From: Parapristionchus giblindavisi
Taxonomy: Eukaryota > Nematoda > Chromadorea > Rhabditida > Diplogasteridae
Reading direction: 5' to 3'
Assembly (NCBI GenBank): GCA_943737045.1
Contig: CALSFV010000232.1
Location: forward strand, 496,001-560,000
DNA: 64,000 nt
Part shown: positions 47,468 through 57,400 of the stretch, piece after piece
Layout of the letters: each line of letters opens with the position of its first letter
How positions within the stretch are numbered: position 1 is the first letter of the stretch
Notes under the pieces: generated by a model
Databases searched by the model: none
What the model was told of the DNA's origin: nothing
The model's input: only the letters and a program-made list of their open reading frames with translations
Made by a program: the position numbers and the translations under genes

Positions 47468-50400
47468 ATGTCTCCTACGGTAGAAGAATATGATTTTGTG
47501 CCACTGTACGCACTTGTCGCAATCTATATGCTTTTGACCATTTGTGGAATCTTCTTCAATTCACTGGTACTTCTGGCGACTATACAGACGAAGTTGGTGC
47601 AACACTTCTTGTTGATTGTATCACTTTTTAACTCAAGACCCGCGTAGTTTTAAGTAAGCTAATTGACTCTCCGTTCTGGCTCTCTCGTAGACAAGGAAGG
47701 CGGGAGAGCAGCGCTAGAGAGGAGAGTGTCAAACATTATTAGAAAGAGATCTAACCATGATGGTCAGACAACGAGATTTCTACTTGGATGTTAGTATCGC
47801 AATAAAAATCGTTGCTTGACCCTCTCTTTTCATGACCTCTCCCATCATCATCATTTTCTAACAACGTTGATAATGAGTGGTTGTTCTGGATTTCGAAGTC
47901 TGGAGAACATAGAACGCTTCAGAACAAAGGGAAATGCGGTCATGCAGTGTAAATTACTAATGCGGTGAACTATTTTCAAAACGTGCGCATGCCGACCGTA
48001 ACGTCTTCGTGACGTCGCCGTCGTTGCGGCGGAGGTTACGGCGTGCGCACTTTTGAAAATGTAACACAGCATAATATTTACACAATAACAGAGTGCATAT
48101 CAACGAGGATATATTAGAGGATAGAGAAGATTTGCAATGCACGCTTACGTGTCTTCTATCCTCTGTGCTCTCCCTAATGTTTTCTCACAAAATTATGTGG
48201 CACTAGGTCGAATGAGAACCGATGAATAATAACCGACATGATAACCATTTCCATAATTTGTCTATTCTAGTTTTTTTCTTTAAAAATAGTCTAACACTAC
48301 CCAATACCTTTGTCTATTTCTGTACAATTCATTAGCGCTTGTATCTCATATGCAAATTGTTATCATCCAGTCGGATATTCATCGGTTCTGATCCGACCTA
48401 GTGCCAATTATGAGGAACACCGCTCTAACTACAGGTCCCTCCACCACTCGTGCGGAATCCTCATCGCCTTCTGCGCATTCTGCGACATTCTTCACATGGT
48501 TCTTATACTTTTTTTGCATGAATGACGTTTTTAAATTTAACCCTGGAAACACTGTCTGTCACATTTGCCACTCCTGTAATAGATATTTCCCACACCCCGT
48601 GCTAATTCTACTCTACGCTCTGGCCACTCTCGCAGACAAATGAAGCGAGAAAACATTGCAAGAGCGGAGAGTTTCGAATTAGCCCGACATACGTAAGGCA
48701 ATGATAACACAGCGTTCTCATGACTTTCAAAGCAAGAACGACCGCTCAACATACAAACTCTCTCGAATACAATGGTCTCTCCTTTGTCTTGCTTTGGAAG
48801 AAAAATGGCTTGGACCAGAATACTGTGATAAATACCCTCCCCTTTTTCAGACTGGTCACATTCCATTAATCTACCATGTGCTATCCGGATCTATATTCAC
48901 TAGCAGCTCTCATTGTAATCTACTCTTGGTACGTGTGCTAAATATTTGATTTAAATTTATCATACGTCGTAAAGTTGTTTCAGCAAGTAAACACGAACAA
49001 AGAAGATTTGCACAAGGAGAAAATAAAATGTGGAAAAAAAAAACAAAAACATTATGATTGTCTGAAGACTTGTATAAGTATCCACGAACGGTAGTAAACA
49101 AACCCCCCTACGCGAGTGACTTTGGCGAAGAACGGTTTGCCATCATTCATGGATACGGTCTTTGTCATCGCACGCGTTGGAGGAGGGACTTTGTGTCCGA
49201 CGCGTCCTCCATTTTTGCCAGACTTTAAGTTAAATTTTAATTTAAACACTTATAGATGGTGCCCACCTTTGGTGTTTCGGCCGGTTCATTCACGGTCCTT
49301 TCTATAGGAATCGATCGATATGTCTCGGCGATATTCCCTCATTTTTATCTACGAAGCAACTACACTTCACCCTATATTCTCGTATGTAGATCGCATATTG
49401 AAAGGCACATTCTTAGCTAATCGTACTCCACTCTGACCACCCTTTCTCGAAAACGAAGAAGACCAGTGAGTGTTGTCAGAGTGGAATGTTTCAAATTAAA
49501 TAATGAAGCGTTAGTGATATTATAATAATTTAAAATAATAATAACGTTTTCAGAGTCATTTCGCGTTAATTTTAATCTCAGTTATCGGCAATTATTATCT
49601 CATGTTTCACTTTGCTTATGAACAGTTTAGTCAGATTTTATTGATATTATTAAAGCGACACCCCCACCAAAATTGAAACTCTCCGCTCTGGCCACGCTTT
49701 TTTTGTCGGCGAGAGAATATTACCAATGCGGAGAGTAATATTAGATAACGAAAACTAGAAAAAGGTTTCCACGTTTAACTCTTTTTACTGACGTATTGTT
49801 AGAAAAAAAAAGAATTATTCTAGTGAACTCATCTGCTTGCCTCCCGAGGCATTCCACGGAGAGGGCAATCGACTGTGGGGAATCTATTCATGCTGCATTT
49901 ACTTGACCGCTATCGTAGTCTACGTGTTAGTCTGGATAACTCTCAAACGACAAAGTTTGTGGTTTTTTTTCAATAAAATAATCGTTGGCGTGATGCTCTA
50001 ACGAGGAAAAAATCGGAACCTAAAGGTGGAATGAATGATCAATGGTTGACAACACTATCCTAGCACGCTAATATGTGAAATATTTAATTGAATTTAAAAT
50101 AATCGTATCATATGTTAAAAATGATTTTCTTCACGAGCAACTGTTTGCTCTATAGCTGTCTAACTATAATTAAAGGAGGACTCACGAAAAGGTAGAATGA
50201 AATCAAAAATTGTGCGAGGTACAGTTCGAATCGGCGATCATCAGTCTCAATGTTCAGAAAAGGGAAGCGAAACATCAACCATCTTCCGCTCACTCTTTAT
50301 CATTATGCTGGTCGTGGTACTGGGATGGATGCTGGGCATGTCCGGTCATGTCATTGGTACTCAGCTGCTAAAGTTGGAGGGTAATGCTCTATTCCAAAAA

Positions 50401-50914
50401 AATAAGAACAAGAAAAGAAAAGGAGGTGTTTAAAAGTGCCCAAAAACTGATCAGTGAAGATTTTTAAAAAATCGAGTAAATTTTTTGCAACAAACAATTT
50501 GTGCATTTATACGGAATAATTCTTCCCAACTTTAAGCTCTTTTCAGGCTTTCAAATGCTGCTTTGGCATGAGGCCGTAGGGTTGCCTGTGAATACAGCCC
50601 TGGTCGCTAATTATTTCGTCTACTACTGGACAAGGTTTGATGGTATAGTATTCGAATAAAGCGCATTTAGAGAAATAACAATGATAATATAGTTGGATGC
50701 AGAGAAACAGTAGTATATGGTAGTCTTTTATGACAAGTTTGCTTTTGTGTTTGATCAAAAGAGAGAAAAAAGGAATATTTTCAGCTCTCAATATCGTACC
50801 GCTTTCCGAAAACAATGGTCATCTGTCTGTGATGCGTTCAGTGGAAGTCCGAAAGAAACTCCTACCTCAATGCCTCAACCTACCTTGAATCCCTCCTCAT
50901 CTTCACAACATTAA
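47468..50914 (+). CDS. Srsx-type serpentine (7TM) chemoreceptor, 9 exons, 311 aa
   Basis: Exons 47468-47592, 48435-48498, 48851-48928, 49256-49381, 49554-49624, 49824-49954, 50258-50380, 50547-50634, 50785-50914. All phases agree; 936 nt. Short N-terminus (MSPTVEEYDFVPLY), TM1 about 11-39 with GIFFNSLVLL, TM2 SCGILIAFCAFCDILH (the nematode Srsx TM2 motif), TM3 ending SIGIDRYVSAIFP (DRY-like motif, residues 109-111), TM4 FALILISVIGNYYLM, an extracellular loop with ICLPPEAFHGEG, TM5 WGIYSCCIYLTAIVVYVLVW, TM6 FIIMLVVVLGWMLG, TM7 TALVANYFVYYW, and a Ser/Pro-rich tail. It would sense environmental chemicals or peptides through G proteins in a neuron. The neighbouring pseudogene is its tandem copy. 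Family assignment is by motif memory, not search. Confidence 0.85.
47656..47736. mobile_element. Intronic 90-bp hairpin, copy 4 (intron 1 of the intact receptor)
   Basis: AAGCTAATTGACTCTCCGTT, TCTCTCGTAGACAAGGAAGG, AGAGAGGAGAGTGTCAAA. Confidence 0.75.
47941..48074. mobile_element. GC hairpin MITE, copy c (intron 1 of the intact receptor)
   Basis: Left TGCAGTGTAAATTACTAATG then TTTTCAAAACGTGCGCATGC; right GCGTGCGCACTTTTGAAAAT then GTAACACAGCAT. Core GACCGTAACGTC and GGAGGTTACGGC. Diverged relative of copies a, b and d. Confidence 0.75.
48599..48684. mobile_element. Intronic 90-bp hairpin, copy 5 (intron 2 of the intact receptor)
   Basis: GTGCTAATTCTACTCTACGC, CTCTCGCAGACAAATGAAGC, GAGCGGAGAGTTTCGAATTA. 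Confidence 0.8.
49414..49500. mobile_element. Intronic 90-bp hairpin, copy 6 (intron 4 of the intact receptor)
   Basis: TAGCTAATCGTACTCCACTC, CTCGAAAACGAAG loop, CAGAGTGGAATGTTTCAAAT. Confidence 0.75.
49671..49745. mobile_element. Intronic 90-bp hairpin, copy 7 (intron 5 of the intact receptor), reverse orientation
   Basis: ATTGAAACTCTCCGCTCTGG, loop TTTTTTTGTCGGCGAGAG, AATGCGGAGAGTAAT. Confidence 0.7.
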
Positions 50915-51821
50915 TATGCCGTTATATGTAGATAAACGTTCAAAAATGGCTACGGTTAGGTTGATGAGGCCGACGGAAAGTGGAGCTTCTTATTGTTTTG
51001 CTTTATTTCACATATCAGTGAGAAAACCGTTAATAAACTGTCTCAGTAGACCTTTTAAAGGCGCACACCGAGCCAATTTTACTCTCTGCGCTGGCAATAC
51101 TCTCTCGTAGAAAAAAAGCGAGAGTGTGTGGCCAGAGCGGCGGGTTTCAAATTTGTCAGGGGTTGCGTTTAAAACAATTTTTTTTCAAAAATTTTCTTTG
51201 TTGCCAAAATTATGGTTCACGAATGGTGTAGTTGACAAAAAAAAGTTGGAAAATGTCCTTTTTCAAATGTGTTGAACAAACTGTGAAGACAGAAAGATAT
51301 GTACAGTGTAATTTTATTTCAAAACAGTATCACAGCAATCGTTCTGAAATTTTCATCATGTATTTGCTTTTGAAATTTATCCTCAAAGTACCACTGCGCT
51401 ATGGGAAATAAGAGTTGATGTGCTAACAAATCACTTCCCATTCGCACAATGGAACATTCCATCTTTAATTTTTTTTAAAATTTAGGTTGCTGAGACGGGT
51501 TTAAACACAAATTATTATTTTTTTATTCGTATTATGATAAAGAATGTCTGATGTCTTGTAAGAATACTTTAGTTTATGATAGAAAAATATTCACACAAAA
51601 AAAAAAGAAAAATAAACTTTTTTCAAGATGGAAGCCGTAGAATTCAAAGCCGGAAAGTATCCGAAAAGTCGTCACTACTACAGTAGGCTCACGCAATTTT
51701 CGTGAAGATGATTAAAGTGTGATTTCCCGCCCTCTCCGCACTCTCGTATTTTCTTTTTTCATGCGTTCGTCACTTTTCTGCGTTCTCTGGTGTCGATACC
51801 TATTCTTTCCCTGTATCAACA
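50915..51821. other. 3' flank of the receptor
   Basis: Contains hairpin copy 8 and AT-rich sequence. An ATG at 51628 after TTTTTTCAAG gives only a 25-codon frame. No other gene seen. Confidence 0.4.
51070..51157. mobile_element. 90-bp hairpin, copy 8 (downstream of the receptor)
   Basis: GAGCCAATTTTACTCTCTGC, CTCTCTCGTAGAAAAAAAGC, CCAGAGCGGCGGGTTTCAAA. The only copy of the family not in a modelled intron. Confidence 0.8.
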
Positions 51822-52510
51822 ATGTTTCCAACGCGCCCGAATGAAGTTTTTGTTTGTTTGAAAGGGAGAAAACCCTTTGTCCATCGTCTCCTCACCTTAC
51901 CGTGCTCTCTCGCTTTCAATTAAGTGATAGCTGATAAGATAAAACGCAGTATTACTTGCGATTACTTGTGAAGTGCCTGAAACTTGGTGACAGGGTGCGT
52001 AACAGCGATTACTGTTGTCATAACATATTATTCTTATAGTTCATCGTTATTCTTTCGTTTAATTGTCTTATTTTAATATTGTATCTTTACTACATACTTT
52101 ATTTATTATTAGGTTCGGTTCTTGTTATCTGGAGTGGCTCTAGTTGCACGTTACAGGTAGCGAAACCTTTGTCAACGTTCGCTTCATTTCGCACGTAATT
52201 GTCCTTTGGCACACAGCGTTCAAATAGAAATCTCGTTGTTTGAATCTCGTTTCGTTGTGTCTATCGTCATTTTCATGTTTTTCTCTTACTATTTCTGACT
52301 GCGTGGCACTATGGGAGATCTTTGTACGACGATGATGATATCACTGTTGAAGATATGTTTCCCTTTAATCGAATACCTCCCATGGGAATTAAAACCATTA
52401 AACGGAATACCACCATGTTGTGGTTTCTTTCCGCGTTGGTGTCCGTTTTGTGCGGCAGTTTGTGGTATGAGCGTAGATTATCAAGTAGTCTGCATCCCGA
52501 TAACCATTAA
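51822..52510 (+). CDS. Gene F: likely small membrane protein, 3 exons, 86 aa
   Basis: Exons 51822-51845, 52113-52156, 52318-52510; phases 0 and 2 agree and the total is 261 nt. The protein starts MFPTRPNE, has a first hydrophobic segment (VRFLLSGVALVARYR, about 9-23), an acidic patch (LYDDDDITVEDM), a basic stretch (MGIKTIKRN), a second hydrophobic segment (TTMLWFLSALVSVLCGSLWY) and a polar tail (ERRLSSSLHPDNH). The size and layout resemble small mitochondrial or ER membrane proteins, but I recognise no family. The exon 3 acceptor (ACTATGGGAG) is weak, and the first exon is tiny, so the 5' part is the doubtful portion. The 3' exon is open from 52244 and ends in TAA. Just downstream is a pyrimidine-rich tract (52660-52990). 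Confidence 0.45.
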
Positions 52511-53409
52511 ACATCCGCCAATATATTTCTATTCGCCAGTCCTACTTCCTATCTTTAGCTTTGTGTGTTCGTAAGGAGCGGTATGGGTGGCGCCCAAATG
52601 ATCATCGGATATTCCTTTAATTATCTAGTTCCTGATATGTAGATTTATAGGCTTGCGTCATGCCTCGTGTTATGTCCTCGAGGACTTCCCTCTCTGCACG
52701 TATTCTCGCTAGTGTCTAGCACGCCCATGACTCTATCTCTCCCGCCCTCTATCTCTGCCTCTCCTCCCTCACCCTCGTCCGACTTATCCCTTCTCTCCAA
52801 CCCTCCGTCCTTACATCTTCCCAGAGAGTTCTTTCTCCGATCAATCCTATACTGAAAGCTGTCTTCACTTCTTCCCCTAACCTCCCTATCACCTCTGTCT
52901 CTCCTTCCCTATCTATCTCCTGTCCTTTTCGTAAACATCGTCTTCACCTCTTCTCGTTTTGTACCTCTCTATCACGTTTCAGCCAAGATCGAATGTGACT
53001 GGTGCTTACAATTTAGTAGGGGGAATTCACCCCCTTCTTCCTCCCACTCTTGTAATCGAGCCGCGCTCATCGCTTTAACGAGTAAAAGTTACTCTGATTT
53101 CATCATTTTTACTGCTGCATGTGTTCAAAAGTCAATGAAAGAAACCTAACGAAAAGCGACGAGAGAGTGCGTTAAAAGTGAATAGTATTCCCTTCATTCC
53201 CAACTTTTGAACGGGGCGTTAGAGGGAGTTCCCAAGCTCATTTTGAACCCCGTTGTTATTGCTGACAGTTACTATCACTTGTGGCTTACGATAGTTTGGT
53301 CAAAAGGGAGGGGGGTAGTTGTAAAGAATCACATTGCGTCATTTGACTCATTTCTTTGAAGATCGAACATTAGACGTAGCGGTTGAAACACTATGAAGCG
53401 CATTATTGG

Positions 53410-53604
53410 TCATACATTGTCATACCCTCGTAGTGCGAGGATTGACCCACTATATAAGGCCCATTTTAGGCCACTTGATAAAAAAAATAAGCTAAAAATG
53501 ACGATTTTTAAGCGAAAATAACGAATTTTATGAATCAACCCACCCTATTTCGAGAATTGACCCACTTTATAAAAATAAACGGCGAGGGTACCGAAAATGT
53601 ATGA
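53410..53604. mobile_element. 195-bp MITE, copy 1
   Basis: Inverted ends TCATACATTGTCATACCCTCG and CGAGGGTACCGAAAATGTATGA. The interior (CGAGGATTGACCCACTATAT, AAATGACGATTTTTAAGCGA) is shared with copy 2 at 55630. Confidence 0.85.
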
Positions 53605-53658
53605 TTATTGGTTTAACTTATATTATTATCTACTTTTACGTTTAACGTGCATACAAAC

Positions 53659-53971
53659 TAGAGATCCGCATTCGTGCAATTGCACGACCGGTCGAACAGT
53701 GTTCGACGTTAAAATGACGAAAAGTCGTTCTGCGCGATTTTGATTCTTAATTTCGTGCAAAGGCGCGCATTTGGGCATCATTTTAAGCCATTTTCAGGCT
53801 TTTTGTCGGTTGTTTTAACCGCTAATTCAATGGAAATAAATGAGAATGAGTCGACTGCGCGACTTTGCACGAATAATTTTTTAATTATCATATAAATACC
53901 GTGCGCGCGATTTCTCATTCATTAATTAGTGAGAAATCATTTCTGAGCGATTGCACGTTTGCGGATCTCTA
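53659..53971. mobile_element. 0.31-kb MITE
   Basis: Ends TAGAGATCCGCATTCGTGCA and TGCACGTTTGCGGATCTCTA. Interior repeats TGCACGA and CGCGCGATT motifs. Single copy in the window. Confidence 0.8.
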
Positions 53972-54296
53972 ATGCAAACCTATAATTGTACATCCATCAA
54001 TTGTATTAACTTAATTAGACTAGAATGTGGTCTCAAGTGTGAGAGCGACCACGTTAACAATGTTCCTTTGATGTTGACTTTAATGGGAAATCGAACTGTG
54101 CTAATTGTAAGAAATTGCTCCCTTTCTAATCTTTCCGCAAGCAGTCTATGCGATGTTTTTGCTCATTGGTCAAGATTGCCCTCGCATGAGCGACCGAACA
54201 TAAATCAATCACTTCATCCTCCTTCCCTTAAAAGTTCCCCTCCTATACCTCTTTACTTCCCCGTTTCACTTTGTTTTCGTTCTCGAGGTGTCCTAA

Positions 54297-54369
54297 TGCA
54301 TCGTTACTTTTGCCTTACATGCCTACGCCGTAACCTCCTCCATTATTCGCCGCAAATGTAACGATGCAT
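54297..54369. mobile_element. GC hairpin MITE, copy d, 75 bp upstream of the glycogen synthase start
   Basis: TGCATCGTTACTTTTGCC at the left and GCAAATGTAACGATGCA at the right, core ATGCCTACGCCGTAACCTCC. It has lost most of its right arm. Confidence 0.8.
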
Positions 54370-54431
54370 AAGCCGGTGATTTTGTATCCCTCGATAATTA
54401 TATAATTTATTTATATATAATAATAATTAAT

Positions 54432-54443
54432 CAATAATTGTAG
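54432..54443 (+). promoter_or_regulatory. 3' splice acceptor at the glycogen synthase ATG (candidate SL site)
   Basis: AATAATTGTAG directly abuts the ATG at 54444. A spliced-leader trans-splice acceptor is the simplest reading; an upstream non-coding exon is the alternative. Confidence 0.4.
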
Positions 54444-57400
54444 ATGCTCTCGTCCGGCACGACGTCTCCATCGGGGCGCATCTCGCGCAAGCTGTCGACG
54501 ACGAAGATCGCGAAGCAGCTCGCGGTCAGTGATTATTGATTGTTTTGTCACTACGAGATTATTGATTGATTGGTGATCTATTGGTTGATGTATTATTGAT
54601 CGGATTTGTGACATTCTCAACCTCTAGCGAAGATCGCTTTACATGACATCGCATAGTCGATAAAAGAGTATGTCCAAAGATCATTGGCATAAGACCGTTG
54701 TGCAGGCACATGTACATGGCATGCAAAGCGAAAAATTATCTTTCTTTAACTTTCTAAACAAAGCCAAGAGCAAGAATTGGAATGATATGCATACCAGAAC
54801 TCTAAACCAAGCGAACTCTTGATAAATGTGTTATGAATGAAATGTAATACATTGCTCCTCTTTTACTTCTTGGTCACCTTATCTCTCCACGTGCTACCCA
54901 TGTTGCTATCGCCTAGCGCTATTCGTAAACTGATTTTGTGAGGCGCTATCATTTGGCTGCTCGTGGGTGAAAGAGTGTAGTGGAGAGATGGTGAAGCATA
55001 GAGAGGGATTGGATATCAGAGATGGATAGATAAATAAAGAGAAATGTAGAATATGCGAGAGGACAGAGGCGAAGGTAGAGAGAGTGTTTAAAAGAAATTA
55101 CGGGTAGAGGTGATATGAAGACTATTTCTTCATTGAAGATGCTGAGATGGAGAGATGTGTGGTCAATGGTAGATTGCATGAGAAGTGGACAAGTACTGAA
55201 AGTGTACGACTTCCTTGTCTGTCTTGTGTGCAGTTCACATGCAGTGCTACGAACGATCACTAAATCCGACTGTTATTCGACCTTGGTTAAGCTGTGAATG
55301 TATAGCAGTGAATCGATCAACAGTTGCAAGTCAAATCAATCAATAAATGCATAGCTGTCAATCAATCAATAACTGGCTCTATCAATAACTAATCAATCAA
55401 TAAAATCAATCGATCATTAATTTGTCCTTATTCAGGGTCTCACGATGAACACAGACAACGGCGCGTGCGACTTTGGCGAGACTGCGCGCGACGAAAACCG
55501 CTTCGTGTTTGAGTGCGGCTGGGAGGTGGTCAACAAAGGTGAGGGTATTGATTGATTGATCAATTAGGAGATACCGTAGTTTGTCAGCGCTTATTTGAAT
55601 TCCCGCAGAATCAAGTCTTTTTTTAGCTGATCATACATTGTCATACCCTCGCAATGCGAGGATTGACCCATTATATGAAGCACATTTTAGGCCACTTGAT
55701 GCGAAAGGAAGCCAAAAAATGACGATTTTTAAGCGAAAATAACGAATTTTATGAATCCACCCACGCTATTTCGAGAATTGACCCACTATATAAAAATAAA
55801 CGGCGATGGTACCGAAAATGTATGATTGAAAGCCTACCTTAGTTTGTCAGCGCTTATTTGATTTCCCGCAGAATCAAGGGGCCTTTTTTGGGCTGATTCC
55901 CTTCATCTTTGTCCTGCTTGCAGTTGGCGGCATCTACACGGTGCTGCGCACGAAGGCAGCGTCGTCGACGGACGAACTGGGCGACCAGTACTGCATGATG
56001 GGTCCGTACAGTGAGGAGCGAGCCAAGATGGAGATGGAGGAGTTGGAGGCGGACTCGGCGCCCATGCGCTACGCCCTAGATCAGATGAGGGAGATTGGAT
56101 TTCAGGTGGGTTGTCATGAGCAAACGACAGTGTAGTCTGATGCTTGTAGTTTGATTATAATAATAATTTGAATATGGTTAAAGCAAAGTAGTTGGTTAAA
56201 GTATGCCATACTTTTGCTGCGTGCCGTAACTGGTTCGATCAAACTACACGTTTGCTTGATTGTAGTTTGATCAACATACATCCAAGTTCACCAAATTATA
56301 GTTGAAACTAGAATGTGCTCTGATTGCAGGTGAAGTACGGCAGATGGCTGATCGACGGCTACCCGAAGGTAGTGCTCTTCGATATTGGATCGGCCGCTTG
56401 GAAGCTAGACCAGTGGAAGGTGAATTATTGATTGATTGGTTGATCTTTTGATCTTTCGAACTAGCGATCCCTTAACTATACTTTATCGATCTATTATCTC
56501 TTGTCTGTGTCTGTCTGGGTACTTTGATCTACGATGTCTCGTATCGATTGACTCCAGTCACGAAACAATATTGATTTAGATTATTCGATTATTGATTGAT
56601 TGAATATTGATTAATCGCCTCGATTTCAGGCTGAGCTATGGGAGGCGACGCGCATTGGCATTCCGTGGCACGATCGCGAGAGCAACGACTGCCTCATCCT
56701 CGGCTTCATGGTGGCCATCTTTCTGCAGAAGGTACTGTAGTTTGATCTTTGTATTTTGTAATGTGTAGTTTGATCAGATTGTTGTTGATGTTTGTAGTTT
56801 GATCAATGTTAATATCCTTTTGCAGTTTGAACAGCGCGCCTCTGCTGATCGACCGGCGTTTGTCGTGGGACACTTTCACGAGTGGCAGGTATCGATTGAT
56901 TATTATGCCTACCGTATCTTTGAATTGATCGATTGATTGGTACTGTTCACATTGAAGTGGAAGATGAATTATTAAGTTTGTAATATTGATTTATCGATTG
57001 ATCTGCAGGCAGGTATCGGCTTGATCATGTCCCGTTCGTGGAAGACGAACATCTCTCTCGTCTTCACGACGCACGCGACACTGCTCGGACGCCATCTGTG
57101 TGCTGCCGGCGCCGATCTCTACAACCACATTGAGCATGTTGGTATCTTTGATCTCTGATCTTTGAACTGTTGATCACTGACCAGACAATGATCGTTGATC
57201 TCAGTTTGACTGCGATCGTGAGGCGGGCGAGAAGCAGATCTACCATCGGTACTGCTTGGAGCGCGCGGCCGCGAACATGTCCCACGTCTTCACTACTGTC
57301 AGGTAATCGCCGAAACTTGAGGATTGTGCGTTGTTTCATTTTCGGCGCCATCACAGAGCTTGTTTATATAGTGGGTCGATTTTCGTAATTGTTCCGATTT

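Larger units (their letters stand above)
52511..54443. other. 5' flank of glycogen synthase
   Basis: Pyrimidine-rich 52660-52990 (CTCTCC/CCTCTAT repeats), three small palindromic elements listed separately, and the start region of the glycogen synthase gene. No supported gene. Confidence 0.5.

Noticed and set aside
51628..51705. Start codon after TTTTTTCAAG with MEAVEFKAGKYPKSRHYY
   Set aside because: The frame stops after 25 codons and its donors do not match the phase of the exon at 52113; the ATG at 51822 does.
52311..52574. 87-codon ORF MGDLCTTMMISLLKICFPL
   Set aside because: It overlaps gene F exon 3 in another frame, which has the more protein-like composition and matching splice phase.
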